Shown piece by piece: positions 48,686 through 57,502 of a stretch of DNA of 64,000 nucleotides. A program made the translations under genes and the position numbers. The notes beneath the pieces were generated by a model, which was not told the origin of the DNA, searched no databases, and worked only from the letters and a program-made list of their open reading frames with translations. Origin of the DNA: Jannaschia helgolandensis (lineage in GTDB: Bacteria > Pseudomonadota > Alphaproteobacteria > Rhodobacterales > Rhodobacteraceae); assembly GCF_900109285.1 (NCBI RefSeq), contig NZ_FNZQ01000001.1, positions 1,354,559 to 1,418,558 on the forward strand. The letters run 5' to 3'. How positions within the stretch are numbered: the stretch's first letter is position 1; each line of letters starts with the position of its first letter.

Positions 48686-49074
48686 TCGGCATCGTCATCG
48701 TCGCCCATGGGGGCCTGGCCGAGGAATATCGGCGTGCCGTGGAACATGTCATGGGCCCGCAGCAAGGGGTGCGCGCGATTTCCGTCGCCGCGTCCTGCGA
48801 CCGTAGCGGCAAGGAAAACGAGATTCGCGCGGCTGCCGATGCTGTCGATCAGGGGGACGGCGTTGTCGTCGTCACGGATATTTTCGGTGGATCGCCGTCG
48901 AACCTGTCGATGGGCGCCTGTGCGCCCCGCGACCGCAAAATCTTCTATGGGGCGAACCTGCCGGCGTTGATCAAGCTGGCGCGCAGCCGCGACAAGCCAC
49001 TGTCCGAAGCACTGGCCTTGGCGAAAGCGGCGGGAACGCGTTACATGGACGTTGCAGAGGGTCCGGCGGTCTGA
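48682..49074 (+). CDS. PTS EIIA component, mannose type
   Basis: The 130-residue protein is a free-standing EIIA-Man domain. The phosphoacceptor is His9 (VIVAHGGLAEEY), and VVVVTDIFGGSPSNLSMG is the family core. No EIIB or EIIC partner is encoded nearby, so it is probably a regulator receiving phosphate from HPr rather than a transporter part. It overlaps rapZ by 4 bp and precedes HPr by 27 bp. Confidence 0.93.
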   Translation: MIGIVIVAHGGLAEEYRRAVEHVMGPQQGVRAISVAASCDRSGKENEIRAAADAVDQGDGVVVVTDIFGGSPSNLSMGACAPRDRKIFYGANLPALIKLARSRDKPLSEALALAKAAGTRYMDVAEGPAV

Positions 49075-49101
49075 TCCGGAAGGACATGGCCAGGGGATTG
49101 G

Positions 49102-49371
49102 ATGCCGATTCGAACGTTTGAAATCGTGAACGAAAAGGGCTTGCATGCGCGGGCCTCGGCCAGGTTCGTGGAGACGGTCGAGGGGTTCGACGCCCGCGCA
49201 TCGGTCAGTCGCGACGGAATGTCGGCGGGCGGCGACTCGATCATGGGCCTGCTGATGCTGGCCGCCGCGCGCGGCACTTCGATCGAGGTAGAGACGACAG
49301 GGCCGCAGGCCGACGCCCTGATGGAGGCATTGGCGGCGCTGGTCGCCGATTTCTTCGGGGAGGGAATGTGA
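49102..49371 (+). CDS. ptsH: HPr phosphocarrier protein
   Basis: The 89-residue HPr carries both regulatory sites at the canonical numbers: His15 (KGLHARASARF), phosphorylated by EI, and Ser46 (GGDSIMGLLMLAA), the target of HprK. EI is not in this window. Its TGA overlaps the GTG start of the acyltransferase gene. Confidence 0.95.
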   Translation: MPIRTFEIVNEKGLHARASARFVETVEGFDARASVSRDGMSAGGDSIMGLLMLAAARGTSIEVETTGPQADALMEALAALVADFFGEGM

Positions 49372-50249
49372 GCGACGTTCCGTTACTGGGACGCATCGGG
49401 AACCCTGAGCAAGATCAGGTCCCGGAAGAGGATTACGTCCCATATGACGGTGGCAACCTGAGCTATGCCGGAACCTTCACCGATCCGTTCAAGGTGAATG
49501 TCATTCGCACGCTGGAATGGATGACCGGCAAGCTGCACCTGTTACGTCTGATCCGTCGGTTTGAGCGTGAAGGCGTTGAGACAGGGCAGGCTTTCTTCGC
49601 CCATGCGCTGCGGGTGATGAATATTCGCATCGACACCCCCGCCGAACAGATCTCCCGCATTCCCGCAACCGGGCCTTTGGTGGTAGTCGCGAACCACCCG
49701 CATGGTCTGGTCGACGGGATCGTGCTTGCAGACCTGATCGGGCGGGTGCGGACCGATTATCGCATTCTGACGCGCAGCTTGCTGACCGACGTGCCTGAAG
49801 TCTCCGATTTCATGATCCCGGTTCCGTTCCCGCATGAAGCCGACGCGCGTGAACGCAATCTGGAAATGCGCCGCCTTGCCATGGCGCACCTCTCGGATGG
49901 AGGCTGTATCGTGGTATTTCCGGCGGGAGCCGTCGCCGCGTCGGAAACGGCTTTTGGCCCGGCTATCGAGAAGCCGTGGAACCCTTTCACAGGCAAGATG
50001 ATCCGGCGCAGCGGTGCAACGATCGTTCCGGTGTATTTCAGGGGACGGAATTCGCGGGCCTATCAGATTGCCAACCGAATTTCCGCAACGTTGCGGCAGG
50101 GTCTGCTGCTGCACGAGGTGGTGCATGCCCTTGGCAAGCCCCAGGTACCGGTCATCCGTACGCCGCTCCATCCCGATGACTGGGGCCCGATGGCAGGGAA
50201 TGCCAGCGACTTCATGGACTGGCTGCGCGACCGGACGATCAAGGGATAG
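49368..50249 (+). CDS. Lysophospholipid acyltransferase family protein
   Basis: The 293-residue protein has the PlsC-like acyltransferase site NHPHGLVDG (109-117; His110 and Asp116, spaced one residue longer than HX4D) and a later FPAGAVAASETAFGP block comparable to the FPEGTRS region. It is related to putative hemolysin or ornithine-lipid acyltransferases, and probably acylates a membrane lipid precursor. Start GTG 49368 overlaps the HPr stop, so it is translated with the PTS genes, an unexpected functional partner. Confidence 0.82.
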   Translation: MSDVPLLGRIGNPEQDQVPEEDYVPYDGGNLSYAGTFTDPFKVNVIRTLEWMTGKLHLLRLIRRFEREGVETGQAFFAHALRVMNIRIDTPAEQISRIPATGPLVVVANHPHGLVDGIVLADLIGRVRTDYRILTRSLLTDVPEVSDFMIPVPFPHEADARERNLEMRRLAMAHLSDGGCIVVFPAGAVAASETAFGPAIEKPWNPFTGKMIRRSGATIVPVYFRGRNSRAYQIANRISATLRQGLLLHEVVHALGKPQVPVIRTPLHPDDWGPMAGNASDFMDWLRDRTIKG

Positions 50250-50255
50250 CGCAGC

Positions 50256-51134
50256 TCAGCGGGTGGGAACAGGGTCGCCTTCGCCGCGGTAATCATAGAA
50301 ACCACGTTGTGTCTTGCGACCCAGCCATCCGGCCTCGACGTATTTGGTCAGAAGGGGGCAGGGCCGGTACTTGGTATCGGCCAGCCCGTCATGCAGCACG
50401 TTCATGATCGCAAGGCAGGTATCCAGACCGATGAAATCGGCCAGCTCCAGCGGCCCCATCGGATGATTTGCCCCCAGCTTGAGCGAGGTGTCGATTGAGG
50501 TCACCGTGCCGACGCCTTCATACAGGGTATAGACCGCTTCGTTAATCATCGGCATCAGGATGCGATTGACGATGAAAGCGGGAAAATCCTCGGCCGTGGC
50601 GGCGGTCTTTTCCAGCCGGTCCACGACGGACCGGCAGGCGTCGTACGTCGGCTCGTCCGTGGCGATGCCGCGGATCAGCTCGACCAGTTGCATGACCGGG
50701 ACGGGGTTCATGAAATGGAAGCCCATGAACTTCTCGGGCCGGTCTGTTCGGCTGGCCAGTCGGGTGATCGAGATCGAAGACGTGTTCGAAGTCAGAATCG
50801 TTTCGGGTTTCAGTGCGGGCAGCAACTCTGCAAAGATTGCATGTTTCACGTCTTCCCGTTCGGTTGCAGCTTCGATGATCAGATCGGACGGTCCAAGATC
50901 AATCAGCGCCGAGGTCGTGCGAATGCGCTGCATGGCTGCATCTCGGTCATTCTGAGCGATCTTTTCACGGCTGACCTGTCGATCGAGATTCGTGCCGATT
51001 ATCTTCACGGCCTCTTCCAGCGCATCGGAATTCACGTCTGTCAGGGTCACGTCATAGCCCGCCAGAGCGCAGACATGCGCGATCCCGTTGCCCATCTGGC
51101 CTGCCCCAACGATGCCGATGCTGGTGATGTCCAT
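50256..51134 (-). CDS. 3-hydroxybutyryl-CoA dehydrogenase
   Basis: The 292-residue NAD(P)-dependent enzyme oxidises 3-hydroxyacyl-CoA or reduces acetoacetyl-CoA. It has the Rossmann loop GAGQMGNGIAHVCA (10-23), SNTSSISIT, the catalytic-His segment GFHFMNPVPVMQLVEL and the C-terminal domain with ADFIGLDTCLAIM. It is a stand-alone short form, not a FadB fusion. AGGAG stands 7 bp before ATG 51134. It converges with the acyltransferase (6 bp). Confidence 0.92.
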   Translation of the reverse strand: MDITSIGIVGAGQMGNGIAHVCALAGYDVTLTDVNSDALEEAVKIIGTNLDRQVSREKIAQNDRDAAMQRIRTTSALIDLGPSDLIIEAATEREDVKHAIFAELLPALKPETILTSNTSSISITRLASRTDRPEKFMGFHFMNPVPVMQLVELIRGIATDEPTYDACRSVVDRLEKTAATAEDFPAFIVNRILMPMINEAVYTLYEGVGTVTSIDTSLKLGANHPMGPLELADFIGLDTCLAIMNVLHDGLADTKYRPCPLLTKYVEAGWLGRKTQRGFYDYRGEGDPVPTR

Positions 51135-51298
51135 GCCGCTCTCCTGACCCCATGTGACGTGCCGGGACCATAGCAGCGGAACGGGGCAGGGCAAGGCAGG
51201 GCGGAATGCTGAAAATTATCAGTGAATGCAGGGTTCAACCTTTCGGTAAGCCTTGGATGCAACAGTTGCCTTCAGACGATGAAAGCGACGGAATCGGC

Positions 51299-52117
51299 AT
51301 GAACTTCGATGGGCAAGACACGGGGCTGGACTATTACCCCTGCACATATGGCAAGTCCCGAACGATGTTCCGGGGCCCCAGGGTCAGTCTGGACGGGCCC
51401 TATACGGTCGTGATCGGCAGTTGCGAGGTCTATGGCCGATACGTCGAAGATCCGTTCACCGACCAGCTTGCGGAGCGAACCGGACGTCGGGTCGTCAATC
51501 TGGGCGTGATCAACGGTGGCATCGATACCTTCGTCAAGGACGAGGCGATCATGCAGATCATCGGCGGCGCAGAAACGGTCGTGATTCAGGCAATGGGGGC
51601 GCAGAATCTATCGAACCGATATTATACTGTGCATCCGCGTCGCAACGACCGCTTTCTGAAGCATTCGACGACAATGACGAACCTGTATCGCGACGTCGAT
51701 TTCAGCGATTTCAGCTTCACGCGTCACATGCTTTCGTCTCTGCGCGAGGTGTCACAGAACCGGTTTCGAATTCTACAACTGGAACTGGAGATAGCTTGGG
51801 TTGCGCGCATGACGGTGCTGCTGTCGCGCATCAAAGGTAATCGCATTCTTCTGTGGATCGAGGATGAAACGGATCGCGGGCTGGGGGCCGAGCCGTTGTT
51901 CGTGACGGTCGATATGATGCAGCAGCTGGAGGCATCGCTGGACAAGATCGTACATTGCAACGTGACCGATGCCATGACCGATGCGCAGACTGCACAGATG
52001 GTCGTTCCTCAAGCTGACCTTGCACGCGTCAATCAGTTCCTGACCCCTGCAGCCCATGAACGAGTTGCGGAAAATCTGGTCAGGGCAGTGCGTCGGGTCG
52101 ATGGAATGGCGGCCTGA
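51299..52117 (+). CDS. DUF6473-like protein
   Basis: The 272-residue form starts MNFDGQDTGLDYYPC and shows the pattern LDYYPCTYGKSRTMFRGPR, then IGSCEVYGRYVEDPF and VNLGVINGGIDTF. I associate these with DUF6473 proteins of Rhodobacterales; the name is from memory. They occur near polysaccharide or envelope genes; function unknown. Earlier in-frame ATGs at 51206 and 51257 would add 31 or 14 residues, but the chosen one matches the expected N-terminus and has GGA 6 bp upstream. Confidence 0.65.
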   Translation: MNFDGQDTGLDYYPCTYGKSRTMFRGPRVSLDGPYTVVIGSCEVYGRYVEDPFTDQLAERTGRRVVNLGVINGGIDTFVKDEAIMQIIGGAETVVIQAMGAQNLSNRYYTVHPRRNDRFLKHSTTMTNLYRDVDFSDFSFTRHMLSSLREVSQNRFRILQLELEIAWVARMTVLLSRIKGNRILLWIEDETDRGLGAEPLFVTVDMMQQLEASLDKIVHCNVTDAMTDAQTAQMVVPQADLARVNQFLTPAAHERVAENLVRAVRRVDGMAA

Positions 52118-52154
52118 TCGCCCAGAGACGGGGGCACAGGATATGCGAACAGAC

Positions 52155-52193
52155 AAAATACGAAAGCACGGCCCCGCAGGTTTTACGGGGCCG
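52155..52193 (-). terminator. Terminator of etfBA
   Basis: On the minus strand an 8-bp G+C stem (CGGCCCCG with CGGGGCCG, 52169-52193) with a 9-nt loop is followed by a T-rich tail TGCTTTCGTATTTTG. It begins 27 bp after the etfA stop. The plus-strand reading lacks a T-run. Confidence 0.7.
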
Positions 52194-52219
52194 CGCGAGA
52201 TCGACGAAATGGCGCGCTG

Positions 52220-53146
52220 TCAGAGCTTTTCGATCAATTCAGGCACAGCGGTGAACAGGTCGGCGACCAGACCGTAGTCCGCGACCTGAAAGATCGGCGC
52301 TTCCTCGTCCTTGTTGATGGCAACGATGATCTTCGAGTCTTTCATGCCCGCCAGGTGCTGGATCGCCCCGGAAATGCCGACTGCGATATACAGATCTGGA
52401 GCGACGACCTTGCCAGTCTGACCGACCTGCCAGTCGTTCGGCGCATAACCCGAGTCGACCGCGGCACGGGACGCACCGACAGCGGCGCCCAGCTTGTCGG
52501 CCAGTTTTTCGATCATCGCGAAGTCTTCTTCCGACCCGACGCCCCGGCCTCCCGACACGACGACCCCCGCAGAGGTGAGTTCGGGACGATCCGATGCTGC
52601 GACCTTGTCTTCTATCCATTCGGACAGGCCAGGGTCGGCGACGGTACCGATCGTCTCGACCGGCGCGCTGCCGCCATCGCCCGACAGATCGAACGTTGAC
52701 GTGCGGACCGTCATCACCTTTGTGGCATCCGACGACTTGATTGTCTGGATGGCATTGCCAGCATAGATCGGTCGCTCGAATGTGTTGGCGTCGATCACCG
52801 CGGTCACGTCGGACAGGATCATGACATCCAGAAGGGCGGCAATGCGCGGCATCACGTTCTTGGCGTCGGTGGTCGAGGGCGCCAGGATGTGGCTGTAATC
52901 GCCTGCAAGCGACACAACCAGCGCGGCAGTCGGTTCGGCCAGCCGATGTCCCAGCGAGGCGTCTTCGGCGACCAGAACCCTGCTCACGCCGTCCAGTTTC
53001 GCAGCCGCATCGCCGGCGGCGGCGGCGGATGCCCCGGCGCACAGAATCGTCACGTCGCCCAACTGCTTCGCCGCCGTCAGTGCCTTGGAGGTCGCATCGA
53101 CGTTGAGTTCACCATTGGTCACTTCGCCAATCAGAAGAACAGCCAT
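52220..53146 (-). CDS. etfA: Electron transfer flavoprotein alpha subunit
   Basis: ETF carries electrons from acyl-CoA dehydrogenases to ETF-ubiquinone oxidoreductase. The 308-residue alpha subunit has an N-terminal Rossmann-like part ([12 protein letters not shown]) and the C-terminal FAD domain with [24 protein letters not shown] and [22 protein letters not shown]. It is coupled to etfB by a 1-bp stop-start overlap. Methylsuccinyl-CoA dehydrogenase at 39-41 kb is a plausible donor. Confidence 0.97.
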   Translation of the reverse strand: MAVLLIGEVTNGELNVDATSKALTAAKQLGDVTILCAGASAAAAGDAAAKLDGVSRVLVAEDASLGHRLAEPTAALVVSLAGDYSHILAPSTTDAKNVMPRIAALLDVMILSDVTAVIDANTFERPIYAGNAIQTIKSSDATKVMTVRTSTFDLSGDGGSAPVETIGTVADPGLSEWIEDKVAASDRPELTSAGVVVSGGRGVGSEEDFAMIEKLADKLGAAVGASRAAVDSGYAPNDWQVGQTGKVVAPDLYIAVGISGAIQHLAGMKDSKIIVAINKDEEAPIFQVADYGLVADLFTAVPELIEKL

Positions 53147-53904
53147 CAGACAGCCCCCGCTTCTTTGAGTTTCGCGACAAGCTCGTCGACCGAGGCGACC
53201 ATTTCACCGGCCTTGCGGGCTTCGGGTTCGGTCGTCTTAATGATTTCCAGCCGGGGGGCAGCGTCGACGCCGTAATCAGCAGGGGTCTTTTCATCAAGCG
53301 GCTTTTTCTTGGCCTTCATGATGTTCGGCAGCGATGCATAGCGCGGCTCGTTCAGGCGCAGATCAACAGTAACGATTGCAGGCATCTTGACCTTGATGGT
53401 CTGAAGGCCGCCGTCAACTTCGCGGGTGACAGTCGCGTGGTCGCCATCGACCGACAAATCGGACGCGAAGGTGGCCTGCGACCAGCCCAGAAGGGCCGAC
53501 AGCATCTGTCCGGTGGCATTCATGTCGTTGTCGATGGCCTGCTTGCCGGCGAGAACGAGGCCGGGGGCCTCCTCGTCGATCACAGCCTTGAGGATCTTGG
53601 CGACGGCCAGCGGCTCGATGTCTGTGTGAACATCATCGGCGGCAACGATCAGAATGGCGCGGTCGGCACCCATAGCCAGTGCGGTCCGCAGTGTTTCCTG
53701 GCTTTGTTTGACGCCGATGGAGACGGCAACGACTTCGGTCGCGGTTCCGGCCTCTTTCAGGCGGATCGCCTCTTCGACGGCAATCTCGTCAAAGGGGTTC
53801 ATGGACATCTTGACGTTCGCAAGATCGACGCCCGAGCCATCGGCCCTGACGCGCACTTTGACGTTGTAATCGATGACCCGTTTGACGGGCACGAGGACTT
53901 TCAT
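53146..53904 (-). CDS. etfB: Electron transfer flavoprotein beta subunit
   Basis: The 252-residue beta subunit binds AMP and shows the expected N-terminus [16 protein letters not shown], the segment [17 protein letters not shown], and [15 protein letters not shown], the family signature region. It is the first gene of etfBA; a GGAGG-like site precedes the ATG. Confidence 0.97.
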   Translation of the reverse strand: MKVLVPVKRVIDYNVKVRVRADGSGVDLANVKMSMNPFDEIAVEEAIRLKEAGTATEVVAVSIGVKQSQETLRTALAMGADRAILIVAADDVHTDIEPLAVAKILKAVIDEEAPGLVLAGKQAIDNDMNATGQMLSALLGWSQATFASDLSVDGDHATVTREVDGGLQTIKVKMPAIVTVDLRLNEPRYASLPNIMKAKKKPLDEKTPADYGVDAAPRLEIIKTTEPEARKAGEMVASVDELVAKLKEAGAV

Positions 53905-54047
53905 CGGTCGCTCCTCCTACAGATGTTTTCCGGGTGTTAACGGAACAATACTGCGGCGGACAGGGCGAAAGCGACAGGATGATGCCTTCTGACGCACCGT
54001 CGGACAGGTTATGCGGGTGTCGAAGGGCAGAGCGATGCGGGTTCGGA

Positions 54048-54866
54048 TCAGGCGGCGATGCCGTGGCGCTGCGCGAGACGGGACAGGATCGAACCGCGCG
54101 GCGGCACGCCGTCGTAATCTGCGGCCAGGCGGCTGCGGATGCGACGTCCGTAAAGATGGATCGATTGCGTGTTGGGCGTGATATGTTCCCACGTCATCCG
54201 GGCCTTGCGGAAGAACCGACGGCGGTCTGCATAGCGCACGGGATATAGGACATCGCGTTCCAACGCGTGTTCGATTTCGCCGGTCGTCCGCAGGACATGC
54301 GTGATACCGGTCGGCCCCCAGACCGCCCATGGCATTTCGGTCACATGCATCGGGTCGCCGTCGCGGGCACGGCGGCAGGCGATGTCGAGCATGCGCGGCG
54401 GCAGCCAGGGCAGGACGGCGTATTCGTCACTGGTATAGGCGATCAGTTCGGCCAGAGCCGGGCTGTCCGCAGGCAGGGCAAGCACACCATTTGAGACGGA
54501 CCCCTGATGATCGTCTTCCCACGAAAAATAATAACCGTCCTTGGGCGTGAAGGGCCGCAGACAATAGGCGTCGGTGTCCGCCCAGATGATACCGGGACGC
54601 TTGCGTAGCAGGTGATAACGAAAGCGGTCGGCAAAGGGTGCCGGACTGCCGGTCCGGGGGTGCACGGTATAAGTGTCGGGGCGCGGCAGAATGTCGGCGG
54701 CATCGGCGATCAGCACGCCCTCGGGCACGCCTTCGATCTCTTCATAGCTGTAAAGCGTGATCTCGTGACCGATATCCACGAAGGACTTGAGGCAGAGACG
54801 TTCCACGAAAGACAGCGGCGCTCCCGTCCAGAAACTTGCCACGGGAGAGAGAGTTGCATCTGCCAT
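54048..54866 (-). CDS. Glycosyltransferase of the DXD type
   Basis: The 272-residue protein is a GT-A-like transferase. DTD at residues 97-99 (IIWADTDAYCLRPF) is the metal/nucleotide-sugar motif, preceded by FADRFRYHLLRKR. Relatives include alpha-1,4-glycosyltransferase and capsular or mannosyl transferases; the acceptor is unknown. ATG 54866 has AGGAG 9 bp upstream. It stands alone, with no polysaccharide cluster around it, but DUF6473 is 2 kb away. Confidence 0.75.
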   Translation of the reverse strand: MADATLSPVASFWTGAPLSFVERLCLKSFVDIGHEITLYSYEEIEGVPEGVLIADAADILPRPDTYTVHPRTGSPAPFADRFRYHLLRKRPGIIWADTDAYCLRPFTPKDGYYFSWEDDHQGSVSNGVLALPADSPALAELIAYTSDEYAVLPWLPPRMLDIACRRARDGDPMHVTEMPWAVWGPTGITHVLRTTGEIEHALERDVLYPVRYADRRRFFRKARMTWEHITPNTQSIHLYGRRIRSRLAADYDGVPPRGSILSRLAQRHGIAA

Positions 54867-54999
54867 CTTCGGGGTCTCCTGACCGTCTTGCCGTTGTTTC
54901 GAATGGCGAGACAACAAGGCAAGAAACGGGCATTCCCGAGAATTTATGATGATTTTTAGGAAAACCTGAGGCGGCAAAACTGGTCGCGTCGTCCCATCG

Positions 55000-55575
55000 T
55001 CAGGTCCGGTTTGCGCCCGGAACCCATAAAACGTCGGACTTGCCATCGTCGTTTGCGATCCGCGAGGCGACGAAAAACCAGTCGGATAACCGGTTCAGAT
55101 ACTTGATGGCCGCTTCGTTCACGTCGTCCCGCCCCGCCAATTCGACGCAAAGCCTTTCGGCCCTGCGGCAGACGGTGCGACACATGTGCAAATGTGCCGA
55201 CAGGGCGGACCCGCCGGGCAGGACGAAACTTCGCAAAGGGTCCAGGACGTCGTTCATCGCGTCGATTTCCGCTTCCAGACGGTCGACCTGGGCCGGGGTC
55301 ATGCGCAGCGGCGGATACTCAGCCCTGGCGTCGCCAGCCATGTCCGGGCGGCACAGGTCCGCGCCCAGATCGAACATGTCGTTCTGGATCATGGCAAGAC
55401 GGTCGTCCATCGCACCTGCGGCGTGCAGGCGCGCCATGCCGATGGTGCAATTCGCTTCGTCGACGGTGCCGTAAGCTTCGACGCGGACGTCGGTCTTGGA
55501 CACGCGCGAGCCGTTGCCGAGGGCCGTGGTTCCAGTGTCGCCGGTGCGAGTGTAGATCTTGGACAGGACAACCAT
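55000..55575 (-). CDS. pduO: Cob(I)alamin adenosyltransferase, PduO type
   Basis: The enzyme converts cob(I)alamin to adenosylcobalamin. The 191-residue four-helix protein has the ATP-site N-terminus YTRTGDTGTTALGNG, GTVDEANCTIG, the Phe-containing FVLPGGSALSAHLHMCRTVCRRAER segment and NRLSDWFFVASR. Adenosylcobalamin would serve the mutases of the ethylmalonyl-CoA pathway (ethylmalonyl- and methylmalonyl-CoA mutase), consistent with mcd here. It follows the HIG1-like gene by 4 bp. Confidence 0.93.
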   Translation of the reverse strand: MVVLSKIYTRTGDTGTTALGNGSRVSKTDVRVEAYGTVDEANCTIGMARLHAAGAMDDRLAMIQNDMFDLGADLCRPDMAGDARAEYPPLRMTPAQVDRLEAEIDAMNDVLDPLRSFVLPGGSALSAHLHMCRTVCRRAERLCVELAGRDDVNEAAIKYLNRLSDWFFVASRIANDDGKSDVLWVPGANRT

Positions 55576-55579
55576 TGCG

Positions 55580-55783
55580 TCAGCCTTTCGAGCGCAGCCA
55601 GACGTATCCGACCAGTAACACCACTGCGACAAACTGAGCGAGGATGCGCAACTGCATGATCTTGTTGGCGTATTTCTGGTTGAATTCGCCGCCTTTGGCA
55701 AAGCCGCCAATCCCGGTCATCAAGATTACCAGAACAAGCAGGCAGGCACCCACAACAACGTAGAATAGGGGATCGTCACGCAT
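55580..55783 (-). CDS. HIG1-like twin-transmembrane protein
   Basis: A 67-residue protein of two membrane helices (FYVVVGACLLVLVILMTG and ILAQFVAVVLLVGYVWL) joined by a polar loop GEFNQKYANKIMQLR. The loop (KxANKxMxLRxxxQ) matches the HIG_1 N-terminal family, associated with cytochrome c oxidase in mitochondria and alphaproteobacteria. Its role here is inferred to be respiratory. It is tightly linked to the adenosyltransferase gene. Confidence 0.75.
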   Translation of the reverse strand: MRDDPLFYVVVGACLLVLVILMTGIGGFAKGGEFNQKYANKIMQLRILAQFVAVVLLVGYVWLRSKG

Positions 55784-55845
55784 GGATGCTCCTTTTTGTT
55801 ACATGGCCGTCGTTTGGCCCGCGCATCGTAATCTAGTCCGGAAAT

Positions 55846-56667
55846 TCAGGAGTTCGAGACGATTCGGTCCGACATGCGCGTCGGCAGCGTGCGTTTCATA
55901 ATCATGGCCAAGGTCGTTGGTGTGGTTACGCGATAGCGCGCGCGGGGGCGATCGGCTTCCAGTGCGCGGATCAGGACTTCGGTTACGGCAGACGCGGGCA
56001 ATTCGAATCTGGCAGTCCCATCCTGATACAGATTGTCCATCAGGCGTTCGTAATCCGCCCGGCGGGACGAGGATTTCCAGTCGATCCAACGTTCGAACTG
56101 CAACCGCGCGTTGGCCCGGAACCGCGACGTGATCGGGCCGGGCTCGATCAGAATAACATCTATGCCGGTGCCGCGCATCTCGATTCGCAGGGTATCAGTC
56201 AGACCTTCGAGCGCGAATTTCGTTGCGTTATAGGCTCCGCGCCAAGGGGCGGCGGCAAAGCCAAGTACGCTGGAGTTCTGGACAATGCGACCCTGGCCTT
56301 GCGCGCGCATGACCGGAATCACCCGTCTTGTCAGGTCATGCCAACCGAAGAAATTGGCCTCGAAGGTGGTGCGCAGGGCATCCGTCGGCAGATCTTCGAC
56401 CAGGCCTGGAATGGCATAAGCACCATTATTGAACAGGCCGTCCAGTCGTCCGCCGGTCGCGGTCAGGACCTTATCCAGACCCGCGGCGATGGTGTCGGGT
56501 GCTTCATAGTCGATCAGAGGAGAAACCAGGCCTTTGGCTTCCAATGCGGCGCAGTCGTCGGGTTTGCGACAGGCCGCAAAGACCTGCCAGCCGCGTTCGT
56601 GCAAGGTCAGCGCTGCATCGCGACCAATGCCGGAGGAACAGCCGATGATAAGGACGGAGCGTGTCAT
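55846..56667 (-). CDS. Short-chain dehydrogenase/reductase
   Basis: The 273-residue SDR has the cofactor loop GCSSGIG (9-15), the NNGAY structural motif at 80-84, catalytic Ser133 and the active-site pair Tyr146 and Lys150 (YNATK). A C-terminal extension of about 40 basic residues (RARYRVTTPTTLAMIMKRTLP) is seen in many SDRs acting on lipids or steroids. Substrate unknown. It is separate from its neighbours by 60-80 bp. Confidence 0.88.
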   Translation of the reverse strand: MTRSVLIIGCSSGIGRDAALTLHERGWQVFAACRKPDDCAALEAKGLVSPLIDYEAPDTIAAGLDKVLTATGGRLDGLFNNGAYAIPGLVEDLPTDALRTTFEANFFGWHDLTRRVIPVMRAQGQGRIVQNSSVLGFAAAPWRGAYNATKFALEGLTDTLRIEMRGTGIDVILIEPGPITSRFRANARLQFERWIDWKSSSRRADYERLMDNLYQDGTARFELPASAVTEVLIRALEADRPRARYRVTTPTTLAMIMKRTLPTRMSDRIVSNS

Positions 56668-56750
56668 CCGCCCGCGATATCAGTGGGGACCGCAAATGCA
56701 AGCGGACACGTAATCGCTTGCGTGTCCGTTTCGGAAACCGAAAGGCGTAT

Positions 56751-57329
56751 TTACGCGGGTTCCAGGAAGCGAGCCGACATGTATCCGGTAAGACCGGTGG
56801 CAACGTCGCGGATCTCGACCCAGCCGTTTACCGGCTCGCCCAAAGGCTCTGCCAGTGTGCCACCGGCCAGACTGTCGATAACAGCATTCGACGTCGACGG
56901 GCCGGAGCGCATGTTGACACGTGTGCCGCTGACCTTGAGCAGGCCCTCGGGTGCGTCCGTAACAGTCGCAGCGGCAGTCTGAAGCGCGTCTGCTGGATCA
57001 GGCTGGTAGGGACGAACAAGACTGACCACCATGGGATCGCCGATTACCCGAGGGGCCGCTCCGAATGTTTCTGGGGCAGGGGCCGATGCGGCAATCGTGG
57101 CGGCGTCGGGAACGACAGTATCGGTTACTGCAGCGCGGGTCACGACGGCACTGGACGCAGGACCCGACCCGTCGTTGAGGATGACGGGGCGGTCGAATTG
57201 CGCATTCGATTGTGCTTCAGAGGTCACATTTCGAGTGCTGAACTCCGTCGTCAAAGCGTCGGAGGGGTCACCCCAAATGACGAAGCCGGCATAAAGCGCG
57301 ACCGCCAAGCTAAAGGTAAGTTTAAACAT
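56751..57329 (-). CDS. SH3-domain protein, probably envelope located
   Basis: The 192-residue protein has an N-terminal hydrophobic segment (FKLTFSLAVALYAGFVIWG), likely an uncleaved anchor or signal peptide. An Ala/Thr/Pro-rich stretch follows, then a C-terminal bacterial SH3 domain (VSGTRVNMRSGPST, ending GYMSARFLEPA). Such domains bind peptidoglycan or peptides. Start ATG 57329 lies 5 bp after GGGGAA. It is divergent from parC by 173 bp. Confidence 0.78.
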   Translation of the reverse strand: MFKLTFSLAVALYAGFVIWGDPSDALTTEFSTRNVTSEAQSNAQFDRPVILNDGSGPASSAVVTRAAVTDTVVPDAATIAASAPAPETFGAAPRVIGDPMVVSLVRPYQPDPADALQTAAATVTDAPEGLLKVSGTRVNMRSGPSTSNAVIDSLAGGTLAEPLGEPVNGWVEIRDVATGLTGYMSARFLEPA

Positions 57330-57502
57330 TTTCGTTCCCCCGGACACTTCGCTATCGTGTCGTATCAACGTCGCAACCTTGGACGCGGTTCCGGCTGCCC
57401 TTAAATTAACACACGGCGCCCATTCGCCATAGGTTGGATTTTCCTGGCCGCAGTAGCCGCCATTGCTTGTGTGGCGGAGTCCTGCTGGATACATCATCCG
57501 GT

